64,000 nucleotides of DNA from Clostridiales bacterium (lineage in GTDB: Bacteria; Bacillota; Clostridia; Christensenellales; Borkfalkiaceae): the NCBI GenBank assembly GCA_015055805.1, contig SVHN01000004.1, positions 88,811-152,810 on the forward strand, written 5' to 3'. The number at the start of each line of letters is the position of its first letter. The stretch's first letter is position 1. Position numbers and translations under genes: made by a program. Under the pieces are notes generated by a model. That model was not told the origin of the DNA, did not search any database, and saw only the letters and a list, made by a program, of their open reading frames with translations. This document shows, in pieces, positions 9,727 to 18,612 of the stretch.

Positions 9727-9766
9727 AATACGCATAATAAAAGTTAAATCTTGCATCAAGTTTCAT
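9704..9766 (-). CDS. Phe/Tyr-rich leader peptide MKLDARFNFYYAYYFYYYFE (attenuation peptide)
   Basis: ATG AAA CTT GAT GCA AGA TTT AAC TTT TAT TAT GCG TAT TAT TTT TAC TAT TAT TTT GAA TAA on the minus strand, between promoter and terminator; purine-rich gggaagagag upstream. Confidence 0.72.
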   Translation of the reverse strand: MKLDARFNFYYAYYFYYYFE

Positions 9767-9798
9767 ATCAAACTCTCTTCCCTTTATAACTGTATATA

Positions 9799-9827
9799 AT
9801 TATATAACTAAACAGATATAATGTCAA
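9799..9827 (-). promoter_or_regulatory. Consensus sigma-A promoter of the aryl operon
   Basis: TTGACA (9827-9822), 17-nt spacer, TATAAT (9804-9799). Confidence 0.88.
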
Positions 9828-9854
9828 CTGCTTAAATTAAAATTTACTAGTAAA

Positions 9855-9896
9855 AATGCAAAAGGTGACTAAAAAGTAGCCACCTTTATATATTTT
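9855..9896 (-). terminator. Intrinsic terminator downstream of uxaA
   Basis: Minus strand AAAGGTGGCTACTTTTTAGTCACCTTTTGCATTTTT just after the uxaA stop (9904). Confidence 0.65.
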
Positions 9897-9903
9897 TTAT
9901 CCT

Positions 9904-11307
9904 TTATAGAGTTACACCCGTTTTGTAGAACGCAATTTCTCTAATATCCTCACTCTTGCAGAGATATTCGCCGTTCACCGTCTTAACTAACAAATCAAAC
10001 AGTGCATCTTCGTCCATGCCGTAAGCGTTAAAATCTATCCAATTATTTTTAAACGCCGCAAGGTTATCGTTTGTAGAAATCTTCATTGTAGGAACAAAAG
10101 TTGAAAACGGTGTTCCTCTTCCCGTAGTAAAGAGCACGACTTGACAACCGGACGCAGCAAGCGCAGTAGCGGCTATAAGATCATTGCCGGGTGCATTAAG
10201 AACGTTTACACCGCATTTTTTAACGGTTTCGGCATAATCAAGCACGTCAACAACCTTTGTAGTCCCTGCTTTTTCTACGCAACCAAGTGATTTTTCTTCC
10301 AAGGTCGTTATACCACCCTTCTTATTGCCTGGGCTAGGATTTTCATACACAGGAAAGCCCTGATCGGTATAATACTTTTTAAAGTTTTCAATCATTTTCT
10401 TATATGACTCAAAAACTTCCTTATTCTCACATTTATTCATAAGCAGTTGTTCTGCCCCGAACATTTCTGGAACCTCAGTTAAAATAGCACTTCCGCCAAG
10501 AGAAATTAGTTTATCAGTAATTCTTCCGACTAGCGGATTGGCGGTGAGTCCAGAGTAGCCGTCGCTTCCACCACACTTTAAGCCTATGCAAAGCTTATCA
10601 AACGGAACGTCTTCTCTAACCAGATCACAATTTTGATCAATGAATTTTTTAAGTATTTTAAGACCATATTCAACGTCATCTTCAACTTCTTGACAGTTAT
10701 AAAATTCAATGTTGCGATTCATAGGTTCAAGTATTGCCTTAATGCCGTCAAGTCCGTTATTTTCACAACCCAAGCCTACGAATAATACGGCACTTGCATT
10801 AGGGTTTAACGCAATAGAACACAAAAGATTTTTTATATTTTCATTGTCTTGACCAAGTTGACTGCAACCAAACTGATGTGTCAATGCATATATACCGTCT
10901 ATACTGCCCTTCATAAGTTTGCGCGCTTCTTTTTCTAGACGCATGCAAACGTTGTTTACACAACCAACGGTTGGAATAATATAAATCTCGTTTCTTATAC
11001 CAACTCCGCCGTAACTACGTTTAAAACCTTTGAACGTTGCACCAGCGTGCTTTTCAACTTCATTAGCTTGATAATTGTATTCGTAAACGGGGGTTTCATC
11101 TAGATGCGATTTAACGTTATGAGTATGAACCCATTCACCTTTAGTTATATCCTTAGTCGCCCTTCCTATAATCTGCCCATATTTAATAACTGTTTCGCCT
11201 TTCTTTATATCACACAAAGCATACTTGTGCCCAGCCGGAATATCACCGCTTGCAGTAAGGCAAACGCCTACGTTATCTTTTGAATTAATGATTACCTTGT
11301 TTTCCAT
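9904..11307 (-). CDS. uxaA: Altronate dehydratase (UxaA family)
   Basis: 467 aa; N-terminal SAF-like domain, GVGIRNEIYIIPTVGCVN, GLKCGGSDGYSGLTANPLVG, TTGRGTPFSTFVPTMKISTN. Confidence 0.92.
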   Translation of the reverse strand: MENKVIINSKDNVGVCLTASGDIPAGHKYALCDIKKGETVIKYGQIIGRATKDITKGEWVHTHNVKSHLDETPVYEYNYQANEVEKHAGATFKGFKRSYGGVGIRNEIYIIPTVGCVNNVCMRLEKEARKLMKGSIDGIYALTHQFGCSQLGQDNENIKNLLCSIALNPNASAVLFVGLGCENNGLDGIKAILEPMNRNIEFYNCQEVEDDVEYGLKILKKFIDQNCDLVREDVPFDKLCIGLKCGGSDGYSGLTANPLVGRITDKLISLGGSAILTEVPEMFGAEQLLMNKCENKEVFESYKKMIENFKKYYTDQGFPVYENPSPGNKKGGITTLEEKSLGCVEKAGTTKVVDVLDYAETVKKCGVNVLNAPGNDLIAATALAASGCQVVLFTTGRGTPFSTFVPTMKISTNDNLAAFKNNWIDFNAYGMDEDALFDLLVKTVNGEYLCKSEDIREIAFYKTGVTL

Positions 11308-11311
11308 AGTG

Positions 11312-12685
11312 TTAAATCAAGCTTATTCCTTTATTAATTTTTTCAACGTTTTGAGCAACGGTTTCATAGAAATCCTTGTATGCGGTTAAATCTTCTCCCC
11401 AAACTGCAACGTCGCTCATAAAGCCTTTAAGCGATTTTTTATCTGCAAAATAATCAAGATACGGCTTGTCGTCGATAAGTTCAATCTCTCTAGTGGGAAG
11501 TTGAACCATATACTTATCGCCTTTTCTTTCAATTGCCATATATGTTGCCATAAGGTAAGAGAACCCAACGGTTAGATATGCTGGAATTTTGCCGTACTTT
11601 TCATAATAATCTTTAAAGCTTGGCAAATCCCTTGCACGCCACTTAGAAATGCTGTTAAGACTTATACTAACGAGCAAGTGGTTAAGATATGGGTTTAAGA
11701 ATCTTTCGGTAATACTTTCAGCAAAAACAGTCGTTGCTGCAATATCGTTAGATACAAAGGGAACGATTTCGTAGGTTAAAGTATCTTGTAAAAATTTAGA
11801 AAGTTTTTCGTCTTTCATGCAATCGTAAACGGTTATAGCACCGTGCCACAAACCAACGGGAACTATATTAGTATGACTACCATTAAGAACGCGGACCTTT
11901 CTCTTTTTGTAATATTTAATGTTTTCGGTAAGAACAACTTCAATGTTGTGAACGCCGTCCTTAACGTATTTTGCTATATCGCCTTTCTTTTCAACCGCCC
12001 AAAGACCGAACGGTTCACCTATTGAAACAAGTTTATCACTTTCACCAAGAAGATTTTCTATTTTTTGAACGTCTTCGGGCGTTTTTGGATAACCTGAAAC
12101 TATACGATCTACTAACGTATTGCAGTAAAAATTCTTTTCAGCGTTCCACTTCTTAAACTCTTCTGGAAGATTCCAAAGTTCAATATACTTGTCTACACAT
12201 TTTTTAAGCTCGTCCGCATTGTTATCGATAAGTTCAACAGGCATAAGATATACGCCGTCTTTACCACTATTGAAACGTTCCAAAAGGAATTTCGTGAGTT
12301 TTGCAGGATAAGTAATGTTTTCAAAGCCGTTAACGTCGTCGTTAGCATTAAAGCAAATGCCAGCCTCCGTAGTATTTGAAACTATAATTTTCAAGTCGTC
12401 CTCACGAGCTAAAGCGTAGTATTTATCCATATCGTTAAACGGATCAATAACGTCTTCAAGAACGTCAACTTTATAAACGTTTTCAACAGTTTTTCCACTC
12501 TCAACACCGCGTAAAACGATATGATATTTGTTATCTTGTTTTCTAAAATTATCAAGAGTACCGTAAGTAATAGGTTTAACGATATTAACCTTATAATCTA
12601 AACCTTCTTTGTTTAACGTGTCAAAATACAAATCGACAAACGTACGCAAAAAATTACCTTCACCAAATTGAACAATTTTTACCAT
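11312..12685 (-). CDS. uxaB: Tagaturonate reductase (mannitol dehydrogenase family)
   Basis: 457 aa; QFGEGNFLRTFVD, VSNTTEAGI, RVLNGSHTNIVPVG. Confidence 0.9.
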   Translation of the reverse strand: MVKIVQFGEGNFLRTFVDLYFDTLNKEGLDYKVNIVKPITYGTLDNFRKQDNKYHIVLRGVESGKTVENVYKVDVLEDVIDPFNDMDKYYALAREDDLKIIVSNTTEAGICFNANDDVNGFENITYPAKLTKFLLERFNSGKDGVYLMPVELIDNNADELKKCVDKYIELWNLPEEFKKWNAEKNFYCNTLVDRIVSGYPKTPEDVQKIENLLGESDKLVSIGEPFGLWAVEKKGDIAKYVKDGVHNIEVVLTENIKYYKKRKVRVLNGSHTNIVPVGLWHGAITVYDCMKDEKLSKFLQDTLTYEIVPFVSNDIAATTVFAESITERFLNPYLNHLLVSISLNSISKWRARDLPSFKDYYEKYGKIPAYLTVGFSYLMATYMAIERKGDKYMVQLPTREIELIDDKPYLDYFADKKSLKGFMSDVAVWGEDLTAYKDFYETVAQNVEKINKGISLI

Positions 12686-12792
12686 AATACACCTTCTTTA
12701 ATTTTTTAAGTAAAGTTGTAAAAACTTTTTTATAATAATATTTTATAACAAAATCGTTTGCATTTACATATAATTTAGTTTATAATATAGAT

Positions 12793-12812
12793 AAAATTAC
12801 ATAAATCGTAAA
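12793..12812. promoter_or_regulatory. Candidate operator, copy 1 (upstream of araC-type gene/uxaB)
   Basis: AAAATTACATAAATCGTAAA; near-identical copy at 18433-18452 upstream of the galK-eda-kdgK operon. Confidence 0.5.
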
Positions 12813-12820
12813 GGTTTTTT

Positions 12821-13615
12821 ATGGACTTTCTAGAATTTGACGAATTATCAATCAACGAACAGCACGTTATGCCAAGACCACACAGTCACGACTATTACGA
12901 GCTGTACTTTTTAATAGACGGCGAAAGAGAATTTTTTATTGAAAACAAAATGTTTATCGTACCCAAAAACACGCTCGTCGTTGTCCCCCCCTTCTGCATA
13001 CATAAGACTGAAGGCGGTCCGTACCGCAGGATTAACATTAACGTTTCGCCAAACCTATTAAGTAAATCACAAAACGAATTTTTACTTAACGCAACCAAAA
13101 ACATTGCAGTTAAAATCAATGACGAATACAGAGATTTGATCGTTCGACTTTTATCAGAAGGCGCAAAAATACAATCTGTAAACATAAAGAGCAAGAGAGA
13201 ATATCTTTTATCCCTTGCAAAAACAATTCTGCTTTTCTTATCCGTGCAAGAATCCGTTTCACTATCACTTGCAAGTTCTGCATACAGTATGAAAGCAGTT
13301 TCGCCCGAAGTATTAAAAATTATTTACTACATAAACACGCATTATAGTCAACCGATAACCTTGAAAATACTTTGCGACGTGTTTTTTATGTCAAAAGTTT
13401 CACTCTGTAAGAAGTTTAAGGAAGTGATGAATTGTTCTATTATGGAATACGTTATGCGCATCCGATTAAACAAGGCAAAAGTGCTACTCAGAGATACCGA
13501 TAAAAGCATTGAAGAAGTTGCCTTTGAATGTGGCTTTTCGTCAGCAAATTACTTCGGTTTAACCTTCAAAAAAGAAATAGGTTTATCACCGCTAAATTAC
13601 AAAAAAACAAGGTAA
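12821..13615 (+). CDS. AraC-family transcriptional regulator with N-terminal cupin
   Basis: 264 aa; HSHDYYELYFLIDGE, C-terminal two-HTH region IEEVAFECGFSSANYFGLTFKKEIGLSPLNYKK. Confidence 0.92.
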   Translation: MDFLEFDELSINEQHVMPRPHSHDYYELYFLIDGEREFFIENKMFIVPKNTLVVVPPFCIHKTEGGPYRRININVSPNLLSKSQNEFLLNATKNIAVKINDEYRDLIVRLLSEGAKIQSVNIKSKREYLLSLAKTILLFLSVQESVSLSLASSAYSMKAVSPEVLKIIYYINTHYSQPITLKILCDVFFMSKVSLCKKFKEVMNCSIMEYVMRIRLNKAKVLLRDTDKSIEEVAFECGFSSANYFGLTFKKEIGLSPLNYKKTR

Positions 13616-13637
13616 GATCAGTTACCTTGTTTTTTTG
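13601..13637. terminator. Bidirectional terminator overlapping the araC-type stop codon
   Basis: AAAAAAACAAGGTAA-gatcag-TTACCTTGTTTTTTT between convergent genes. Confidence 0.8.
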
Positions 13638-13659
13638 CAGTTAATATTATTTAGTTTAA

Positions 13660-14682
13660 TTATCTTTGAACTCTGCCGCTTGCGTCGCCACCTGCTAAGG
13701 TTTCAACTTCCTTTACGGATACCATATTGTAGTCGCCTTCAACGCTGTGCTTTAAGCAGCTTGCAGCGATAGCGAATTCAATAGATTTTTGCGGATCAAA
13801 ACCGTTGAGTAACGAATAAATAAGACCGCCACCAAAGCTATCGCCTCCGCCTACGCGGTCAACGATATGCATTGCATATTTTTTAGAAAAATATGCCTGT
13901 CCATCAACGTAAAGCATACCGCTCCAGTTATTGTCGTTTGCAGATAAACTTTCGCGAAGTGTAATAGCAACGCCCTTAAAACCAAACTTATCGGTAAGTT
14001 TTTTAGCAACTGAGATATAACCTTCTCTGTCGAGTTTACCGCCGTAAATATCGGTATTATCAGCCTCGATTCCGAAAACGTCTTTCGCGTCTTCTTCGTT
14101 AGCTATACAGTAATCAATATATTCACAAAGCCCAGCCATTACCTTACCAGCCTTTTCTTTACTCCATAATTTTTTACGGAAATTAAGGTCACAAGAAATT
14201 TTTATTCCTCTCTTTTTAGCCTCTTTTACAGCATCCATGCAGATCTCGGCAACTTCGTCTGAAAGTGCTGGGGTTATACCTGTAAAGTGGAACCATTCAA
14301 CGCCTTCAAATATTTCAGACCAGTTAAAATCTTCTTTTTTAGCGGTTGCAATAGAACTTCCTGCTCTATCATAAATAACCTTACTAGGTCTTTGGCTTGC
14401 GCCCTTTTCACAATAATAGATACCTACTCTTGCGCCGCCACGAACAACCTTAGAAGTGTCTACACCGAATTTTCTAAGAGAGTTTACAGCAGCTTGCCCT
14501 ATCTCGTGATCGGGAAGTTTTGAAACGAAAGCAACGTCAACACCGTAGTTTGCAAGGCTTACTGCCACGTTTGCCTCTGCACCACCAAACGTCGCTTCAT
14601 ACTTTTCGCTCTGAACGAATCTTAAATATCCTTCAGGAGCAAGTCTTAACATAAGTTCACCAAAAGTTACAACTTTTTTCAT
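13660..14682 (-). CDS. kdgK: 2-keto-3-deoxygluconate kinase (PfkB family)
   Basis: 340 aa; TFGELMLRLAPEGYLRF, GGAEANVAVSLA, DRVGGGDSFGGGL. Confidence 0.88.
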   Translation of the reverse strand: MKKVVTFGELMLRLAPEGYLRFVQSEKYEATFGGAEANVAVSLANYGVDVAFVSKLPDHEIGQAAVNSLRKFGVDTSKVVRGGARVGIYYCEKGASQRPSKVIYDRAGSSIATAKKEDFNWSEIFEGVEWFHFTGITPALSDEVAEICMDAVKEAKKRGIKISCDLNFRKKLWSKEKAGKVMAGLCEYIDYCIANEEDAKDVFGIEADNTDIYGGKLDREGYISVAKKLTDKFGFKGVAITLRESLSANDNNWSGMLYVDGQAYFSKKYAMHIVDRVGGGDSFGGGLIYSLLNGFDPQKSIEFAIAASCLKHSVEGDYNMVSVKEVETLAGGDASGRVQR

Positions 14683-14721
14683 TATATATATTCCTCCAAT
14701 GTTTTCAAAATTAAATAATAA

Positions 14722-15561
14722 TCAAACCTTAACGGTTTCACCAGCACGAATAAGAACTTCCTTATCCTTATACGAAAGGTATAAGTCAATCGCGCTTGGA
14801 TTATGAATTATCGTTCCTTCGGCATTGTACTCAAGCCTATCAAAAGCGGTAACGTAATCGAATATTTCACCGTTTGTAGCGTACCAAATATCTTCTCTAC
14901 CGCCCATAAATTCAGCAAATTCTTCAATAACGTTCCAGTTTTGGTTATTGTCAAATTCATAACTATGTCCCCAAAGATAGAATAGTTTGGGGGGATCGTA
15001 CCAAAAATGTCTTCCTTTGGGTAAATTCACAAACTGTTCGGCAAGTTCCATAAGCCTTGGGTTATTATGGTGCGCTGTTGCGGGAAGTTTTAGCCAGTCG
15101 GTGGGAAGTTCAAATTTTTCAGTAGAAACTACCGTTCTTGAATAATTAACGCCACACTTTTTAAGTATGTCAACAACGTCGTCATCATAAGAACCGTTAG
15201 CATACGCCATACCCTTAATTATTCTACCGAAGATCTTTTCAAGTTCAACCCTATCTTTAATCACGTCGTTTACCGCAATAGCAGAATCAACTTTAGCCAA
15301 CGACAAATGCTTAAAGCCGTGAATTGCTACTTCCATGCCAGAAGAATTATATAGTTCGACAGCTTCTTCAATCGTCATTCTACCCACTTCAACTCCTGAA
15401 TATTCAGAGCCAAACATTCCGCCGTTTATATTAAACGTTCCTTTAAGCCCGTTTTTTTGCATTATTGATATAAGTTTTTTATCTTGCCTAACACCGTCGT
15501 CATAACTTAAAGTCAACGCTTTTCTTTTAAATCCGGGATATCTTAAAAACTGTCTATCCAT
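14722..15561 (-). CDS. Polysaccharide deacetylase-family (NodB-like) protein, no signal peptide
   Basis: 279 aa; LSYDDGVRQD, IHGFKHLS (HxxxH), YLWGHSYEFD. Confidence 0.85.
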   Translation of the reverse strand: MDRQFLRYPGFKRKALTLSYDDGVRQDKKLISIMQKNGLKGTFNINGGMFGSEYSGVEVGRMTIEEAVELYNSSGMEVAIHGFKHLSLAKVDSAIAVNDVIKDRVELEKIFGRIIKGMAYANGSYDDDVVDILKKCGVNYSRTVVSTEKFELPTDWLKLPATAHHNNPRLMELAEQFVNLPKGRHFWYDPPKLFYLWGHSYEFDNNQNWNVIEEFAEFMGGREDIWYATNGEIFDYVTAFDRLEYNAEGTIIHNPSAIDLYLSYKDKEVLIRAGETVKV

Positions 15562-15592
15562 AACTGCTCTCTCCTATTTATATTAGAATTTA

Positions 15593-16447
15593 TTATAGTT
15601 TTACCGTTTTTCCTGCTGGAACAACGATATTTTTACCGTTAAAATACTTAATGTACACGTCAATTGCGCTAGGGTTATACACAAACGTACCCTCCGCGCT
15701 AAACTGCAACCTTTTAAACGCCCTTACATAGTCGAAAATTTCAATATTAGTAGCATGCCAAACGTCAGTTACACTACCAACAAGTTTAGCAAAGTCTTCC
15801 ATTTTCGACCAACCTTTATCGCTAGAAAATTCAAAGGTATGCCCCCAAAGATAGAAAAGTCTAGGCTCGTTAAACCAAAAATATTTACTTTCACCAATAC
15901 TTAAAAACTCTTCTGTTAGCTCTAAAAATCTAGGATTCGTATTACTTATTGTAGGATTAAACTTAAACCAATCATTGGGTAAATCAAAAGTTTGGGTTTC
16001 GTTTATTGTTCTAACATAACTAAATCCACAACTTTTTGCAATTTTAGCACTCTCTTCGCTAAGCGTTCCAAATGGATAAGCCAAGCCTTTAACAATCGTT
16101 TGAAAGGTATCTTCAAGCGCAACCCGATCTTTAATCAAATCCTTTATCGCAGTTGCAGCGTCAACTTTATCAACAGATAAATGACAACCACCGTGAGCAG
16201 CAACCTCCATACCCGAAGAAGAAAAAAGTATTAAAGCATCTTTCTTAGATAAAAGTCTATCTTTATCTACACCGTTAAGAATAGACGAAGAATTTAAATT
16301 AAACGTTCCTTTTAGTCCGTATTTTGTCATAATATCGACTAAACGGGCATCACTCTTTAATCCGTCGTCATAGCTTAGCGTAACGGCTTTAAGTCTAAAG
16401 CCTGGAAAGCGCATCAAATTATAAGAGCCATCATAGTTTAACGCCAT
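15593..16447 (-). CDS. Polysaccharide deacetylase-family (NodB-like) protein, paralog, no signal peptide
   Basis: 284 aa; LSYDDGLKSD, AHGGCHLS, YLWGHTFEF; clearly paralogous to 14722..15561. Confidence 0.85.
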   Translation of the reverse strand: MALNYDGSYNLMRFPGFRLKAVTLSYDDGLKSDARLVDIMTKYGLKGTFNLNSSSILNGVDKDRLLSKKDALILFSSSGMEVAAHGGCHLSVDKVDAATAIKDLIKDRVALEDTFQTIVKGLAYPFGTLSEESAKIAKSCGFSYVRTINETQTFDLPNDWFKFNPTISNTNPRFLELTEEFLSIGESKYFWFNEPRLFYLWGHTFEFSSDKGWSKMEDFAKLVGSVTDVWHATNIEIFDYVRAFKRLQFSAEGTFVYNPSAIDVYIKYFNGKNIVVPAGKTVKL

Positions 16448-16449
16448 AA

Positions 16450-17025
16450 TTATTTGTTTACGATAGCATTAATTTGTTTACAATTTTCAACTATATCGCC
16501 TTTCATCATAAAACTTCCGCCAACAGCGTAAACCTTCTCAAAGGCAATAAACTCTTCAAGGTTTGACAAATCAACTCCGCCAGTTGGAATAAACTTAACC
16601 TGCGTAAACGGAGCAGCAAGTGCCTTAAGTGCCTTTAATCCGCCGTAAACGTTTGCAGGGAAGAATTTAACTATATCAATTCCAAGTTCTAGCGCCTGCA
16701 TAATCTCCGTAGGCGTAACGCAACCGGGGAAATAAGAAATGTTCTTTTTCTTTGCAAACTTTGCAACTTCAACTGATAGTCCTGGTGAAACTAAAAATTT
16801 AGCTCCTGCCTCAACAGCCTTTTTAGCTTGCGCAAGATTTATAACCGTACCTGCGCCGATATTCATATCAGGAAATTCTTTAACGCCAAGAGCAATTGCT
16901 TCCGCAGCGCAAGCCGTTCTAAACGTGATTTCAGCACAATTAATTCCACCTTCTTTTAACGCCTTTAAAGTCGGAATAGTATCATTTACGTCCTTAATAA
17001 CAACAACTGGTATAACTTTGTCCAT
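16450..17025 (-). CDS. eda: KDPG/KHG aldolase (start reassigned to MDKVIPVV)
   Basis: CAEITFRTACA, VSPGLSVEVAKFA, YFPGCVTPTEIMQALELGIDIVKFFPA, PTGGV; SD gaggtg before the ATG at 17025. Confidence 0.92.
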   Translation of the reverse strand: MDKVIPVVVIKDVNDTIPTLKALKEGGINCAEITFRTACAAEAIALGVKEFPDMNIGAGTVINLAQAKKAVEAGAKFLVSPGLSVEVAKFAKKKNISYFPGCVTPTEIMQALELGIDIVKFFPANVYGGLKALKALAAPFTQVKFIPTGGVDLSNLEEFIAFEKVYAVGGSFMMKGDIVENCKQINAIVNK

Positions 17026-17103
17026 ACAACACCTCAAATGTAATTTTATAATATATTCTAGGCGATTATGACACACATAATCACACATAAAATCAACAGT
17101 TTT

Positions 17104-18342
17104 TTACAAAACAATCGTTCCAACAGAACGAACTTTTAACGGAAGAACGAAAGATTCCTGATAATACCTTCTCATATTGTTCAAAAACGATTCTATTTGG
17201 TCGTTTTTAACAATACACAAAATACTTCCGGCAAAGCCTCCGCCGTGAACTCTACAAGCCCCCTCGCCTAAATATTTACTAGAAACAGCTATGGCTTTGG
17301 GTATGGCTTGATCCTTACTTCCTGCGACACAACAATTTTGCAAATTTACAAGCGAACTACGTCCCGACTCATTAACACAACCTAAAAACTTAGCATAATC
17401 AGCATTGTCAAGCGCATCTTTTAACGTGTCTACTCTTTGATTTTCATCAAAAAAATGTATAGTCCTTAAAATTGCACGATCTGACACCAAGCCGTAAATT
17501 TGCGGTAATCGATTATAAAATTCGTCTTTACCAACGTCAACTAATCTTTCTTTACCAAACAATGCAGCCACTTCTCTCATTTCCGCAGGAATTGCCGCAT
17601 ACTCGTTGGTTAAATCCGCGTGACTTCCACCGGTATTAATGAGAACTAACGTGTATTCAGATAAAGTATTATCAATAGCTGTAACTGAAATTTTTTCTTT
17701 ATTTGAAAAATCTAAAAGTTTTAGTCCACCAAAAGCAATCGCCGTTTGGTCAAGCAATCCACAGGGTTTACCAAAATATTCACGTTCAGAAAACTGCGCA
17801 AACTTGGCCTTTTCTTCTTCGGTAATTTTACCGTCGTTATATAAAAAATTAAGCACTTCTGCAACCAACACTTCAAAAGATGCCGAACTTGAAATTCCTG
17901 CCCCGCCAAAAACGTTGCTGACCATGCAAGCCTTAAATCCACCAACGTTATATCCCTTTGATTTTAGCGCAACACATACACCCCTAACGAGCGCAGCTGA
18001 AGTTCCTATTTTTTCCGTCGGCTGAGCACTTAAATCCACTTTTATATCGTCATAACCTTGACTTTTAATACAAACAACTCCGTCATTAGTTGGTAAAAAA
18101 GCTGCCAAGGTGTCAAGACTTATCGCACAAGACACAACCTTACCGCCGTTATGATCGGTATGGTTTCCACAGACCTCAACTCTTCCGCTGGAAGAAACAA
18201 AGTAGGCTTGATTTTCGCTAAAAGAATCCTTAAACCAAGTAAACAAGTCTGAATATCTATTTTGTTGTTCAACAGTACTTTCGCCGTAGAGTGCTGAAAA
18301 CTGCGTAAACATAGACGCAACGTTATCATAAGGTTTTTTCAT
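17104..18342 (-). CDS. Galactokinase-like GHMP kinase
   Basis: 412 aa; GRVEVCGNHTDHNGGKVVSCAISLD (divergent galactokinase signature), GGAGISSSASFEVL, HGGGFAGSILCIV. Confidence 0.85.
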   Translation of the reverse strand: MKKPYDNVASMFTQFSALYGESTVEQQNRYSDLFTWFKDSFSENQAYFVSSSGRVEVCGNHTDHNGGKVVSCAISLDTLAAFLPTNDGVVCIKSQGYDDIKVDLSAQPTEKIGTSAALVRGVCVALKSKGYNVGGFKACMVSNVFGGAGISSSASFEVLVAEVLNFLYNDGKITEEEKAKFAQFSEREYFGKPCGLLDQTAIAFGGLKLLDFSNKEKISVTAIDNTLSEYTLVLINTGGSHADLTNEYAAIPAEMREVAALFGKERLVDVGKDEFYNRLPQIYGLVSDRAILRTIHFFDENQRVDTLKDALDNADYAKFLGCVNESGRSSLVNLQNCCVAGSKDQAIPKAIAVSSKYLGEGACRVHGGGFAGSILCIVKNDQIESFLNNMRRYYQESFVLPLKVRSVGTIVL

Positions 18343-18432
18343 TTATCAACACACTTTCCCATTTTGTCATTTTTTAATTAGTATAACATTTTTTTATTAG
18401 TTTGTAAATTCAAAATGGGCATTAATTTTAAT

Positions 18433-18452
18433 AAAATTACATATATCGTAAA
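18433..18452. promoter_or_regulatory. Candidate operator, copy 2 (upstream of galK-like operon)
   Basis: AAAATTACATATATCGTAAA; 19/20 match to the 12793 copy (21/22 when extended to ATAAAATTAC...). Confidence 0.5.
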
Positions 18453-18532
18453 CAAAAATTATCATTAATAATTACGAAAATTTTAACACCGTATAATCTT
18501 AATAAATATTTGATTTAACGCGCGTAAGTTTC

Positions 18533-18561
18533 TTGACTAAATTCGTTATTTATTATATAAT
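18533..18561 (+). promoter_or_regulatory. sigma-A promoter for leuS
   Basis: TTGACT, 17-nt spacer, TATAAT. Confidence 0.75.
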
Positions 18562-18612
18562 AACTCTATCTAATTATTTTCGTTATGATACGCTTTTGGA
18601 GGCAAAATATAA

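Noticed and set aside
9661-9780. Dismissing the leader as random AT-rich sequence
   Set aside because: Considered because TTT/TAT codons are expected in AT-rich DNA, but the perfect promoter, terminator, alternative pairings and aromatic operon context together argue against chance; kept as a finding with this caveat.
18562-18612. Possible T-box or leader peptide before leuS
   Set aside because: The promoter-to-start distance is about 50 nt with no terminator, T-box motif or Leu-rich ORF. valS likewise has a short plain 5' UTR.
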